The notes under the pieces: model-generated
The model's database searches: none
What the model was told of the DNA's origin: nothing
The model's input: the letters and a program-made list of their open reading frames with translations, nothing else
DNA from: Actinobacteria bacterium HGW-Actinobacteria-6
GTDB taxonomy: Bacteria; Actinomycetota; Coriobacteriia; Anaerosomatales; Anaerosomataceae
NCBI GenBank assembly: GCA_002841295.1
Contig: PHEU01000002.1
Coordinates: forward strand, 112,979 to 176,978
Reading direction: 5' to 3'
Length of the DNA: 64,000 nucleotides
Shown: positions 52,825 through 61,914 of the stretch, piece after piece
Numbering within the stretch: position 1 is the stretch's first letter
Layout of the letters: each line of letters opens with the position of its first letter
Made by a program: the position numbers and the translations under genes

Positions 52825-53964
52825 TTACCAGCGCGACTTGGGGGCGCTCGGCAGATCGCCAAGCAAGACGAACTCGTAGCCCCGCTTGTGAAGCTCGTGG
52901 ATGATCCACGGCAGCGCTTTGGTCGTCTGGCTGCGATTCCCTCCGCCATCGTGCAGCAGAATCACAGATCCGGGCTTTGTTGCAGACACCACCTCGCGCG
53001 CAATCGCACCCGCCGAGGCGTTCTTGCGCCAATCCTGTGGGTCAACGGTCCAGAGCGCCGGTCGCAATCCCGCGGCCTTGATTTCGCGATATGCAGAGCT
53101 GTCGACCTGCCCCATAGGCGGCCTGAACCACTCCGGCTGAACGCCGGTCGTTGCACGGATCACGTTGTTGGTGCCGCGGATCTCCCGTCGCTGGATCTCG
53201 GGCTTCACATCAGTGAGATCGACATGGCGATACGTGTGGTTTCCGACATCATGCCCCTCGGCGACGATGCGCCGTGCGACTTCTGGCTCCTTCTTCACCC
53301 GGAGCCCGAGCATGAAGAACGTGGCTGGGACCTCTTCTTCCTTGAGGATGTCGAGAATCTCCGCCGTATGCTCCGGCCAGGGACCGTCGTCGAATGTGAG
53401 CGCCACGACCTTCTTGCCGTTCGCGCCAACACGCCGCAGCACCATCGGCGTGGCAGGCAGCACTGTCTCCCTTGCAATCACGTCGCCGGAAACCGCCCCG
53501 ACCACGACGCGCTGAACGCCTGCCGAGCCAGGCGCGGCGAGCGTCAGCATGGCTCCGCTGCCGACCACCTCGGTCGGCACAGCGATGACGCGCGTCTCCT
53601 CGTTGGTGGGCTCAACCACATCAGTCCCGGCCAACGTGGCGACTCGGTCGCCTGGGCGAATCCGCTCGGCGGGATCAGCCGCGCGCCCGTTGACCCGGAC
53701 GACCAGCGGCTTGCCTCCACCCGGGACCACTACGTGGCGATCAGATGCCGCGAGCAGGTTGCCGGGCTGCGCCGAGCATGGTTGCTCGGCCACGATCTCG
53801 GCGACGCTGTCCCCGACCCCAACGAGCGCGATGCGGCCGTCGATCTCCACGGGAACGCGACCGAAGGCGCCGTGCGCCAGGAATGCAAACAAGCTGAACA
53901 CCACCAGAATCCCGGCGATCTTCAGCGTTGCGGTTGTCTTTGGCGAGTCATTGAGTGGTGACAT
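52825..53964 (-). CDS. Membrane-anchored polysaccharide deacetylase (NodB fold)
   Basis: 379 residues from ATG 53964. One N-terminal membrane helix (about 15-36), a linker domain (about 40-185) with a small beta-rich motif (SAF-like, RIRPGDRVATL), then the NodB domain: LTFDDGPWPEHT (catalytic/metal Asp pair), GNHTYRHVDLT (metal His), RPPMG, TVDPQDW and ILLHDG. It deacetylates peptidoglycan or another GlcNAc polymer outside the membrane. Translationally downstream of ybaK (11-nt gap). Confidence 0.92.
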   Translation of the reverse strand: MSPLNDSPKTTATLKIAGILVVFSLFAFLAHGAFGRVPVEIDGRIALVGVGDSVAEIVAEQPCSAQPGNLLAASDRHVVVPGGGKPLVVRVNGRAADPAERIRPGDRVATLAGTDVVEPTNEETRVIAVPTEVVGSGAMLTLAAPGSAGVQRVVVGAVSGDVIARETVLPATPMVLRRVGANGKKVVALTFDDGPWPEHTAEILDILKEEEVPATFFMLGLRVKKEPEVARRIVAEGHDVGNHTYRHVDLTDVKPEIQRREIRGTNNVIRATTGVQPEWFRPPMGQVDSSAYREIKAAGLRPALWTVDPQDWRKNASAGAIAREVVSATKPGSVILLHDGGGNRSQTTKALPWIIHELHKRGYEFVLLGDLPSAPKSRW

Positions 53965-53974
53965 AGCTGTGTGA

Positions 53975-54475
53975 CTATCGCGCGATTTCGCAGACCTGTC
54001 CACCCGAAATCTCAACGAGTTGCGGAAGCGTCATGCGCACCATCGAGCTCGGCGTGCCTCCCGCAGGATAGACGACCTCAAAGCGCCCGAGCGATGCATC
54101 AATGAGCACGCGCAGTTCTGAGGGCAGCGCGAATGGCGACACCCCGCCGATTGCGAACCCCGTTGCCGAGCGGACCGTATCGGCATCGGCAAAGGCGGCC
54201 TTGCCGGCATCCATGAGTGCAGCGATCGCCTCGGCGTCACCACGCTTGTCACCGGCCACAAGCGCCAGCACCGGGCGGTCATCGGCCACAAAGACGAGTG
54301 ACTTCACGATCTGGCCGAGTTCGCATCCCATCGCATCAGCGGCCATCTGAGCGGTCTTGGTCGACTGCTCGAAGTGGACGAGCCCCCCGGCAAGCCCGTG
54401 CGACTCCAGAAACGTCAGGACACGCCCTGCCGAGCCGGTTCGCTTGGGTTCGATCGCTCCGTCAGCCTCGCTCAT
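53975..54475 (-). CDS. YbaK/ProX-like aminoacyl-tRNA deacylase
   Basis: 166 residues: QIVKSLVFVADD, LALVAGDKR and AIGGVSPFALP are YbaK/EbsC signatures. It hydrolyses misacylated tRNA (Cys-tRNA-Pro or related) in trans. 4-nt overlap with the GNAT gene upstream. Confidence 0.9.
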   Translation of the reverse strand: MSEADGAIEPKRTGSAGRVLTFLESHGLAGGLVHFEQSTKTAQMAADAMGCELGQIVKSLVFVADDRPVLALVAGDKRGDAEAIAALMDAGKAAFADADTVRSATGFAIGGVSPFALPSELRVLIDASLGRFEVVYPAGGTPSSMVRMTLPQLVEISGGQVCEIAR

Positions 54476-55119
54476 GCGTTCCCTCTTTCTCTGATGTTGG
54501 GTACGGGTTGGCGCCGGGGCACGCGCAGCGGCAACCGCAACGACTCCAGCACGACCTCAAGATTCTCTGTCCACGCAACGAGCGAGCGCAAGTCCATTTG
54601 CATGAGGGGCATCACTGGATGCGGATGCGCAACAGTGAAGCCCATCCGGAGTAAGAACTGTACGCCGACGACCGGCGAGAGCGAGTAATCGCCATGCGCG
54701 GTCGTTGCGTACGCCTGCACCGTGCGCTCGCCGCGCATGACAAGATCGCGCAGTGCGGCCTGCATGAGCAACTTGCCGAGGCCGCGTTGTCGCGCCTCTG
54801 GCATGATGTGCATGCACGTGATGAGAACGGCCCGCGGGTCGGGCGAGCCGGCGGGCATGACTTGCGCCTGTGGCACGAGCGAGCCGGGCGCGTACTTGAT
54901 GAAGCCGAGCACCTCGCCGTCGACGACGGCGATTCGGCCACAACTGCCCCACTCGGCAGCCACGCGGTCCATCCACGCGCTTACAAGCTCGACGTCACAG
55001 CGCTCGCCGCACCTGGCGGCAAGCGGCTCGGCAGTCTCCCAGTATGCGCACCCGGAGCATCCGGGCGGCAATGTCTTGAGGAGATCACCTGTGAGAGGTC
55101 GGAATCTCCGCGCCACCAC
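54472..55119 (-). CDS. GNAT acetyltransferase with Cys-rich entry
   Basis: 215 residues: LPPGCSGCAYWE (about 18-29) precedes the GNAT fold (MHIMPEARQRGLGKLLMQAALRDL). Cys-rich N-termini of this type occur in a family of GNATs of unknown substrate. Start GTG at 55119; the PRC-barrel gene ends 6 nt away. Confidence 0.83.
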   Translation of the reverse strand: MVARRFRPLTGDLLKTLPPGCSGCAYWETAEPLAARCGERCDVELVSAWMDRVAAEWGSCGRIAVVDGEVLGFIKYAPGSLVPQAQVMPAGSPDPRAVLITCMHIMPEARQRGLGKLLMQAALRDLVMRGERTVQAYATTAHGDYSLSPVVGVQFLLRMGFTVAHPHPVMPLMQMDLRSLVAWTENLEVVLESLRLPLRVPRRQPVPNIRERGNA

Positions 55120-55125
55120 GGGGCC

Positions 55126-55815
55126 TCATTCCTCGTCGTCGCGAGTCATTTCTTTGAACTTGTCGATCATGCGCCGACCCGTGCCGCTCTTGAACGACTT
55201 CCCGACGGCTATCGCAGCCGACATGCTCGCATCGTACGCCTGTTTCGCCACGCGCCCGCCCGCCTCTTTGGCGGCTGTTGCGCCTTTGGCTGCAACCTTC
55301 GCCGCGCCGCCCGAGGCCTTGAGCTCAGCATATGCCGCCGAGACGATCACCGCATCGCCCGAGAAGCCCTCCACAAGATCACCGGGCACCTCGAGCCGTC
55401 CGACAGCAACATCGCCGAGCATGCCCGTTGAGACCCGCAGGAGCGAAACCGCGCCATCGGTAAGACTGATATCCACGTCGTTCACGGCGCCGATCATCTC
55501 ATCCTCGGTGGAGCGCACCGGCATCCCTCGCCAGTGCACGGTAGTCTCCCAGCTATAGCCCAAGAACCGCTCCCCGTCTGTCTCGGACGGAAGCTTGTTT
55601 GCGCGAAGCACGAGAACCTCACCCTCACGGGCAAGCATGCCGAGCGGGACATACATCTCGGCGCGAGCAATAACGCCACCGATGCGCGGCCGTTGAACGA
55701 CGACCGCCACAGCGCGGGGCTCCGAGGGGTGGAACAATACGGCGGATACGCGGCCGAGGGACATACCACGGCTGTTCACCACACCGACGTCTTCGATATC
55801 AGAGACTCGCGGCAC
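55126..55815 (-). CDS. PRC-barrel protein with helical tail
   Basis: 229 residues from GTG 55815 (GGAG 7 nt upstream). Two PRC-barrel-like units (SDIEDVGVVNSRGMSLGRV; GMPVRSTEDEMIGAVNDVDI) are followed by an Ala-rich amphipathic stretch (AAKVAAKGATAAKEAGGRVA). PRC barrels mediate RNA/protein contacts; the role here is unknown. Confidence 0.8.
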   Translation of the reverse strand: MPRVSDIEDVGVVNSRGMSLGRVSAVLFHPSEPRAVAVVVQRPRIGGVIARAEMYVPLGMLAREGEVLVLRANKLPSETDGERFLGYSWETTVHWRGMPVRSTEDEMIGAVNDVDISLTDGAVSLLRVSTGMLGDVAVGRLEVPGDLVEGFSGDAVIVSAAYAELKASGGAAKVAAKGATAAKEAGGRVAKQAYDASMSAAIAVGKSFKSGTGRRMIDKFKEMTRDDEE

Positions 55816-55888
55816 GATTTTGCTCCTTGATTACGACGAGGCCGACCGCATGGCGGCCGGCCTCGGACAGCACGTCATGTCGTAAAGC

Positions 55889-56434
55889 TTACTCGGGCAC
55901 GACCACATCTGCATCGGCACTCTTGGCGGAAGCCTTGTCGGCGACCATGTCGAGCAGACTCTCGGCCTTGCTCTCGGCAGTCTCGACGCCACCCTTCACC
56001 ACCTCGCCGACCTTGTGCACGGTCTCTTTGGCGACCGGCGCATACTCGACTACCTTGTCTTTCGCCGTGGTGGCTGCGGTGTCGACCTGCTCGCGAAGAC
56101 GATCGCGCGCGGCATCGATCTTCACGCGAAGCTCTTCAGCGGTCTCGGTGGCCTTCTCGCGGCCAGTCTCATATGCGCCAGAGACCTTCTCACGGCCTGT
56201 TTCGTAGGCGCCGGTTACCTTCTCGCGGCCAGTCTCGTATACCTCGGAGACCTTCTCACGGCCTGTTTCATAGACTTCCATGCCCTCGCCCCAGTAATCC
56301 TTCGCCTTCTCGGCGACGAACTCACGGTTTTCCTTGCCGGAGCGAGGCGCGAACAGCATTCCAAGAACGGCACCAACGACGCCGCCAAGCAGGAACGCGC
56401 CGAGGATGCTCTCACCTCTGCGATAGTCGTACAT
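55889..56434 (-). CDS. YtxH-domain protein with tandem 'YETGREK' repeats
   Basis: 181 residues. An N-terminal membrane helix with the YtxH signature (FLLGGVVGAVLGMLFAPRSGKENR), then a long helix including four successive 11-residue units of the form (x)YETGREKVS/T. Coiled-coil and stress-protein-like. The repeats show at DNA level as CGGCCxGTxTC blocks (56160-56275). Stress/envelope role inferred from family. Confidence 0.85.
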   Translation of the reverse strand: MYDYRRGESILGAFLLGGVVGAVLGMLFAPRSGKENREFVAEKAKDYWGEGMEVYETGREKVSEVYETGREKVTGAYETGREKVSGAYETGREKATETAEELRVKIDAARDRLREQVDTAATTAKDKVVEYAPVAKETVHKVGEVVKGGVETAESKAESLLDMVADKASAKSADADVVVPE

Positions 56435-56497
56435 CAGACACCTCCGTCGTCGGGGATTACCAAAATCACGAGCGATTCACACTGTTTTCTATACCCA

Positions 56498-57448
56498 TCA
56501 CTCTACCGTATCGAGCGCTGCCCGCGTCAGAAGCTCTACCAACTCTTGGAAAGTGATGTCTTCTGAGGCGGCGGCCATCGGCAGAAGCGAGGTCTCCGTC
56601 ATGCCCGGCGAAGTGTTGCATTCCAGCACCTGTGGCACGCCGTCGGCGCCCAGGACCATGTCGACCCGGCTCACATGACGGCACCCGAGAAGGCGGTGCA
56701 CCTCGCCCGCCAGCCGTATAACCTCGGCAGTCACTTCATCGCTCAGGCGCGCGGGAACGTAGTACTCGGTCTCGCCGACCGTGTACATGGCCGAGAAGTC
56801 GAAGAGTCCCGAGAGCGCGACCATCTCGACAGGCGGCAGCACGCGCAGCCCGTTTGGCCCGTCGAGCACCGAGACGGCAAGCTCTGCGCCGTCAATCCAC
56901 TTCTCCACGATCGCCTTGTCGCCATACGAAAGCGCGTTCATGAGCGCGTTGGGGAGCTCGGATGCGTCCGTCACGCGGGTGAGACCAAGCGCCGAGCCCT
57001 GCTCGGCAGGCTTCACGACGAGCGGGAAGCCGCCGACAGCGTCGGGGACCAGATCGAGCGCGGTCGCCGCACCCATCTCCTTGAACGCTGCGGTACTGAA
57101 CGTCACCCAGTCGGGCGTGGGGATGCCGTTCTCGCGGAAGAGACGCTTGGAGACCGCCTTGTCCCATGCAAGCGCAGACGCGACCACGCCGGGTCCCGTG
57201 TACGGGATGCCGAGAAACTCGAGCACCTCTTGTACGGTGCCGTCCTCGCCGTACTTGCCGTGAAGCGCGATGTACGCGGCGTCCGGGCGCTCCGAGCGAA
57301 GCGTCGGCACCAGGTCGGCCGTCACGTCGAGCGGCACCACACGGTAGCCGCGCTCGGTCAGCGCCTCGCACACACGACGACCGCTTCTGAGCGACACCTC
57401 GCGCTCGAGTGAACGTCCGCCCATGAGGACTGCAATTTTCTCTTTCAT
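56498..57448 (-). CDS. ddl: D-alanine-D-alanine ligase
   Basis: 316 residues: VLMGGRSLEREVSLRSG, ALHGKYGEDGTVQ, YTGPGVVASALAWDK, and the Mg-binding C-terminus RVDMVLG...LECNTSPGMTETSL. It makes the D-Ala-D-Ala dipeptide for peptidoglycan. It overlaps the aminotransferase gene by 4 nt, so it is in the same T-box-controlled operon. Confidence 0.95.
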   Translation of the reverse strand: MKEKIAVLMGGRSLEREVSLRSGRRVCEALTERGYRVVPLDVTADLVPTLRSERPDAAYIALHGKYGEDGTVQEVLEFLGIPYTGPGVVASALAWDKAVSKRLFRENGIPTPDWVTFSTAAFKEMGAATALDLVPDAVGGFPLVVKPAEQGSALGLTRVTDASELPNALMNALSYGDKAIVEKWIDGAELAVSVLDGPNGLRVLPPVEMVALSGLFDFSAMYTVGETEYYVPARLSDEVTAEVIRLAGEVHRLLGCRHVSRVDMVLGADGVPQVLECNTSPGMTETSLLPMAAASEDITFQELVELLTRAALDTVE

Positions 57449-58713
57449 GCCGACTTGGCCTCCCCTTCTAGGACACCCGCGGCTTGGAAGGCGCGGTAGA
57501 GTTCGAGTCTGTCTTCGAGCACCTCGGCAAGGCGGCGTACGCCCTCGCGAATATCGTCAGGCTTGGCAAAGCAGAACGCCAGCCGCATACAGTTGCGCCC
57601 TCGACCATCGGGGAAGAACGCGTCGCCCGGCACATACGTGACACCCGCTTCGACCGCCTCGGCAAGAAGCGGCTTCACGTCGAGGAACTCGGGCAGCTCG
57701 ACCCACACGAAGAAGCCGCCCTCAGGGCGCGTGTAGCGCACCTCCGGCGGGAGGTGTTCGGCGAGCGCTTCCAGCATCGCATCGCGGCGCTCGGCGTAGG
57801 TGCGCGTGAGGTCCTGCAAGACGCGCCGCCAGCGGGTGCCGGTGAAGTACTTCTCGGCGGTGACCTGCGCATACGCGCTGCCGCACAGATCGGCCGCCTG
57901 CTTGGCGAGCAGCAGCTTCGCGAGGATCGGCGCCGGAGCGGCCACCCACCCAAGGCGCAGCCCCGGCGCGAAGATCTTGCTCGTCGTGCCGAGGTAGATG
58001 ACGTCTTCATCGAGCGCGCGGAGTGTCTTAGCGTGCCCGCCCTCGAAGCGCAGGCGACCGTACGGGTCGTCCTCGATGAGCGGGATGTCGTACTCGCGCG
58101 CCAGGTCGACAAGCTTGCGACGGCGCTCGGGGGTGAGCGTCACGCCGGCGGGGTTCTGGAAGTTGGGAATAGTGTAGATGAACTTGGCGCCGCGCGGGCC
58201 AAGCTCGCGGAGCTTCTCCTCCAGGAGATCCACGCGCATGCCGCCGTCATCCATCGGGATGCAAACGATGTTCGGCTGATATGCCGAGAATGCCTGAAGC
58301 GCGCCCAGGTACGTGGGGCCTTCGGTGATGATCGTGTCGCCCGGGTCGATGAAGATCTTCGCGAGCAGATCGAGTGCCTGCTGCGCTCCGGCGGTCACGA
58401 TGAGGTCGTTGGCCTTCAGGCGCATGCCACTCTCGGCCATGAGCTCCACGAAGATCCCGCGGAGCTGCACACGACCCTCGGATGAGCCGTACTGGAGCGC
58501 CTCGGCGCCATGCTCGCGGATCGCAGCGGCCGCGGCGCGCGCGACGGCCTCGGTGGGCACAAGGGAGACTTCGGGCATGCCGCCCGAGAGCGAGATGATG
58601 TCGGGGCGTGATGCTGCGGCGAACAGGTCTCGTACTGCCGAGGAGCGAATGGCGCTCATACGCTCGGCATAACGGCCGTCCCACCGGTCGAACACCACTC
58701 TCGCGGTACCCAT
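57445..58713 (-). CDS. PLP-dependent aminotransferase (class I/II, MocR-like fold type I)
   Basis: 422 residues from ATG 58713 (GGGGTGA upstream; an in-frame GTG at 58797 lies in the T-box terminator). SGGMPEVSLVPTE, TAGAQQALDLLAKIF, TIPNFQNPAGVT and the PLP lysine in LGTTSKIFAPGLRLG. It resembles 2-aminoadipate/aromatic or alanine-type aminotransferases (LysN, Aro8 group); the substrate is unknown. The T-box and coupling to ddl hint at an alanine-linked function. Confidence 0.9.
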   Translation of the reverse strand: MGTARVVFDRWDGRYAERMSAIRSSAVRDLFAAASRPDIISLSGGMPEVSLVPTEAVARAAAAAIREHGAEALQYGSSEGRVQLRGIFVELMAESGMRLKANDLIVTAGAQQALDLLAKIFIDPGDTIITEGPTYLGALQAFSAYQPNIVCIPMDDGGMRVDLLEEKLRELGPRGAKFIYTIPNFQNPAGVTLTPERRRKLVDLAREYDIPLIEDDPYGRLRFEGGHAKTLRALDEDVIYLGTTSKIFAPGLRLGWVAAPAPILAKLLLAKQAADLCGSAYAQVTAEKYFTGTRWRRVLQDLTRTYAERRDAMLEALAEHLPPEVRYTRPEGGFFVWVELPEFLDVKPLLAEAVEAGVTYVPGDAFFPDGRGRNCMRLAFCFAKPDDIREGVRRLAEVLEDRLELYRAFQAAGVLEGEAKSA

Positions 58714-58755
58714 CGCGATCACCCCTACCCGGAAACTACTCCGGAAACGAAGAAA

Positions 58756-58940
58756 CGGCCTCCCCTGGAACAGGGCGAGGGCCGCTCGCGGTACCACCTG
58801 TCTTCACCTGGCGCCGATTGCGCGCCTGGTCTCGAGTTCGGAGATAACGGCTCCTGAAGCACCGTCCGCTTCCCTCGGCTCACTGGAGCCGGACTGGCGG
58901 AGAACCTATGGAGGGGTGGCCGGGCAGATGATGCCCTCTT
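58756..58940 (-). promoter_or_regulatory. T-box leader
   Basis: On the minus strand the antiterminator motif AGGTGGTACCGCG (58787-58799) is a perfect T-box match. CCGTTATC (58843-58850) marks the end of stem I, and CCAGGCGC...GCGCCAGG forms stem III. The terminator CGGCC-TC-CCCTG / CAGGG-GA-GGCCG (58756-58784) is followed by TTTCTT. It therefore controls the aminotransferase-ddl operon by uncharged tRNA. The specifier codon could not be resolved by eye; GAA-GCG in the stem I region would be Ala. The region 58941-59094 shows only ATGTCACCC repeats, probably an IS end. Confidence 0.88.
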
Positions 58941-59094
58941 CCCTCACGTTCACAAGATCTGATCGGCGACGAGCCGCCGAGTGTTGGGGGACAGAGTAGC
59001 GCGGGCGAGGCGTGGGGGTCAAGGGAAGTGAGGGGGACGTGTGGTAGGCAAGTAGAAATGTCACCCCATATCTGTCACGTGGGAATGTCACCCT

Positions 59095-59216
59095 ATGAAC
59101 GAGGAGACGATCACGTTGACAGGAAAGGATCCGCGCAGGTTGCGGACGATCGAATCGGCACTGGTCGGACGGATCGCCAATTCAGAAGGAGCCCAGCAGG
59201 TGTCCCTGAGTGAACG
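59095..59216 (+). pseudogene. 5' remnant of an IS transposase
   Basis: About 40 codons from ATG 59095 (MNEETITLTGKDPRRLRTIES...SEGAQQVSLSERQ) match the helix-turn-helix N-terminus of ISNCY-type transposases (LTxKxxxRLxVIxxVxxGxxTxxEAAxxLGLSxRQ). It then stops matching at about 59214, where the opposite-strand remnant begins. ATGTCACCC repeats at 59056-59090 precede it. Confidence 0.65.
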
Positions 59217-59537
59217 TCAGAAGAGCGTCTGCACGAGAGTTGAGCGGAAGAAATGGTCGCCCTTCTCGCCCTCGAACTTCAAGCCAAGCAACTCCTCAAG
59301 CTGGCTTCGGAGCGCGTCGAGTGCGGGCAGCTCATGCTTCTGCTCCAGACGCAGGCGTGCGGTGCGCGCGTAGCTCGCGAGAAACCACGCGAGGTCCTTC
59401 GGGTCGGAGAGCGGCGCGTCATGCAGGAGCACGCGGCGCAGGAACTCGGTGAGGCCTTCGACAGCATCCTCTGCGTACTTGCGGGGATGCTGAACCTTCG
59501 CCCAGAAGGCAGCTTCACTGGTGGCGAAACTGCACAT
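59217..59537 (-). pseudogene. Fragment of an N6-adenine DNA methylase / restriction protein
   Basis: 106-codon remnant (MCSFATSEAAFWAKVQHP...GEKGDHFFRSTLVQTLF then stop). The C-terminal 'HFFRSTLVQTLF' is the conserved entry of Eco57I-like methylases, normally continued by YGLFSAW. It is cut by the IS remnant at 59216. Upstream codons remain open to about 59600 without a start. Confidence 0.6.
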
Positions 59538-59583
59538 CTCGAGTGTGCGGATGCCGGAGCCCTCGGCGTTCTTGCCCGCCAGT

Positions 59584-59955
59584 ACGGCCGACTTCCTCCA
59601 CTATCGGAGGTTTGGTACAGCGATCTCTGACTGCCGTTGCGTGCACATGCAGTTCGGGCCAGTGCCATCAGACTTCTACGCGCTGCAAGCCGCACTAGTG
59701 GAAGCCACGAGCATCAGCGAGCGGCCGACGGTCTTGGGCGAGTCCGAAGGAACCCTCTTCATCGCCTCACGCTCAGCAGATCTTGCGCTCTTCAGCGATG
59801 AGGAGCGCACAACTTTGGCTGAGATTGCTGGCCATTTTGACGGCTGGAGCGCCAAGCGGATCTCGGAGTTCTCCCAACGCGAGCCAGCATGGCTGGAGAC
59901 GAAGGAGCGCGAGACGATTCCATATTCATACGCGTCTCAGCTCCGGATCAAGTAG
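59584..59955 (+). pseudogene. Fragment of a SocA/Panacea-type antitoxin
   Basis: Reads ADFLHYRRFGTAISD...HMQFGPVPSDFYALQ...LFSDEE..., the DUF4065 (Panacea) domain that defines SocA-like antitoxins. The first approximately 20 residues of the domain (KLLFYA...) are missing: the fragment is joined to the methylase remnant at about 59580. The C-terminus is intact to TAG 59955. Confidence 0.65.
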
Positions 59956-60030
59956 AGCATGCCGCAGTGTGCCTGCACCACTGCACAATGACGAGTGAGT
60001 ATCGTCACGAGCCCGTGAGGCCAGGACACG

Positions 60031-60636
60031 TCACCGGCCCGACATCTCGGCAGCAAGTGACTCTGGCGGGAACACGCTGAAGCACTCCCTGAGCCAGGGA
60101 GCGAAATCATCCGGTCGCTCCTCCAGTTGTTGGACCAGCTGCTCGGGTGAGTAGATGCCGATCTCAGCCACCTCGGCAGGGTCGGGAACCACATCGTCGC
60201 GAGTTCGACCGACCAGGACATAGCAGAGTTCGTGTTCGCAGCCGAGGTCGCCGTAGTGTGCCTTATATTCGAATCGCCCGAACGGCTTGACGATGTCCAG
60301 CGAGCAGCCGAGCTCTTCACGAGTGCGCTTGGACGCCGCCTCCCAAACCCCCTGGCCAGGGCCAGGGTGACCCGCGCAGCTGTCGGCCCAGAACATCGGC
60401 CACAGCCTCTTGTGCGCACTCCGCCGAGCAAGGACAAACCGCCCGGATTCGTCGACCAGCAGCACCATGAAAGCACGATGCAGTGTCCCGCCTAGGCGAT
60501 ACGCCGTCGCGCGAGACACTGGTCCCAGCTCATTGTCACGCCAGTCGACCGCGACCACGCGATCATCGTCACGCCACGCTGCACGAGCCACTGGGCCCGC
60601 TGCGGCTCCCAGGATGCCTATCGGCTCATGCGGCAT
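60031..60636 (-). CDS. idi: Isopentenyl-diphosphate delta-isomerase (type I)
   Basis: 201 residues from ATG 60636 (AAGG 7 nt upstream). A NUDIX-type fold with LHRAFMVLLVDESGRFVLARR, WPMFWADSCAGHP (catalytic Cys), REELGC and EHELCYVLV (metal-binding Glu pair). It interconverts IPP and DMAPP. It follows ribBA by only 2 nt, so it is in the prFMN/riboflavin transcript and not with isoprenoid genes. Confidence 0.9.
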   Translation of the reverse strand: MPHEPIGILGAAAGPVARAAWRDDDRVVAVDWRDNELGPVSRATAYRLGGTLHRAFMVLLVDESGRFVLARRSAHKRLWPMFWADSCAGHPGPGQGVWEAASKRTREELGCSLDIVKPFGRFEYKAHYGDLGCEHELCYVLVGRTRDDVVPDPAEVAEIGIYSPEQLVQQLEERPDDFAPWLRECFSVFPPESLAAEMSGR

Positions 60637-60638
60637 CG

Positions 60639-61892
60639 CTACACCTTCCCTGCGCAACGCTTCAGAGGCACTGGTTCGTCCAGGACGAGTGTATGCGCCA
60701 TCTTCTCCTTCTTTGTAAGAAGGTACGCGTAGTTGTCCGAGCATGCCTGGATCTCGAGCGGGACTTGCTCGGCGACTGTAAGCCCGTAGCCCTCAAGCCC
60801 GACGATCTTACGCGGGTTGTTCGTCAGCAGCCGGATCGACTTCAGCCCCAGGTCTGCGAGAATCTGTGCCCCAATGCCGTAGTCACGCAAGTCAGCCGCA
60901 AAACCGAGCGACTCATTCGCTTCGACTGTATCCTGACCATGCTCCTGCAACTCGTACGCTTTGAGCTTGTTCCCGAGGCCGATACCACGACCCTCATGCC
61001 CGGTCATGTACAGCACGACGCCTTGCCCGGCTTCACTGACAAGCCGCATCGCCTCTTCAAGTTGGGCGCCGCAGTCGCAGCGCAGCGAATGGAACACGTC
61101 ACCCGTCAGGCACTCGGAGTGCACACGGACCAGTACGTTCTCGGCACCATCGACGTCACCTGCGACCAGCGCGAGGTGCGTGCGTCCGTCAACGGCACTG
61201 GTATAGCCATAGCCGGTGAAGTCGCCGAAGCGTGTCGGGAACCGAACAGTTGAGGTCCGCTCGACCAATGTCTCCAGGCGTCGCCTGTAGCGAATGAGAT
61301 CTGCGACGGTGATCATCTTGAGGCCATGCGCCGAGACGAATTCCTCCAACTGCGGGCGACGCGCCATCGTGCCGTCAGCGTTGGTGATCTCGCAGATCAT
61401 GCCCGCCGGCTCAAGCCCGGCAAGTCGCGCCAGATCGACTGCGGCCTCGGTGTGACCGGACCGTTCGAGCACTCCACCTGGACGTGCCCGCAACGGGAAC
61501 ACGTGCCCGGGCATCGATATGTCTTCCGGACGCGTTGCCTGATCTATCGCGGCCAGAACGGTCGCGCAGCGATCGGCCGACGAGATACCAGTCGTGATCT
61601 TTCCTTTGGCACCGATCGACGCATGGAAGGCAGTCCCCTGCTCGGAAGTGTTCACCTCGACCATGGGCGGGATCTTCAGCTCATCGAGCCGCGCTCCTGT
61701 GAGCGGCATGCAGACCAGACCCCGGGCGTGCGTGATCATGAAGTTCACATCGTCGGGAGTGACTCTGGCAGCCGCCATGACCAAGTCGCCTTCATTCTCT
61801 CGGTCCTCATCGTCAACGACAACGAGCATCCGACCGGCGGCGATTTCTGCGACGCCTTCCCCAATCGTGGAGAACGGCGATTCTTGGCTCAT
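60639..61892 (-). CDS. ribBA: RibBA: DHBP synthase / GTP cyclohydrolase II
   Basis: 417 residues from ATG 61892 (GGAAGGAAG upstream). The N-terminal RibB domain (1-205: VVVDDEDRENEGDL, RSGHTEAAVDLARLAG) and C-terminal RibA domain (210-405: HSECLTGDVFHSLRCDCGAQL zinc Cys, TGHEGRGIGLGNKL) are both complete. It supplies two riboflavin precursors. No other rib genes are nearby. 117 nt with a hairpin separate it from ubiD. Confidence 0.94.
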   Translation of the reverse strand: MSQESPFSTIGEGVAEIAAGRMLVVVDDEDRENEGDLVMAAARVTPDDVNFMITHARGLVCMPLTGARLDELKIPPMVEVNTSEQGTAFHASIGAKGKITTGISSADRCATVLAAIDQATRPEDISMPGHVFPLRARPGGVLERSGHTEAAVDLARLAGLEPAGMICEITNADGTMARRPQLEEFVSAHGLKMITVADLIRYRRRLETLVERTSTVRFPTRFGDFTGYGYTSAVDGRTHLALVAGDVDGAENVLVRVHSECLTGDVFHSLRCDCGAQLEEAMRLVSEAGQGVVLYMTGHEGRGIGLGNKLKAYELQEHGQDTVEANESLGFAADLRDYGIGAQILADLGLKSIRLLTNNPRKIVGLEGYGLTVAEQVPLEIQACSDNYAYLLTKKEKMAHTLVLDEPVPLKRCAGKV

Positions 61893-61914
61893 GGCACTTC
61901 CTTCCTTTGAGGGA

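Noticed and set aside
59977..60030. Possible small gene before idi's end
   Set aside because: Under 60 nt of free sequence with no start, ribosome site or hairpin.
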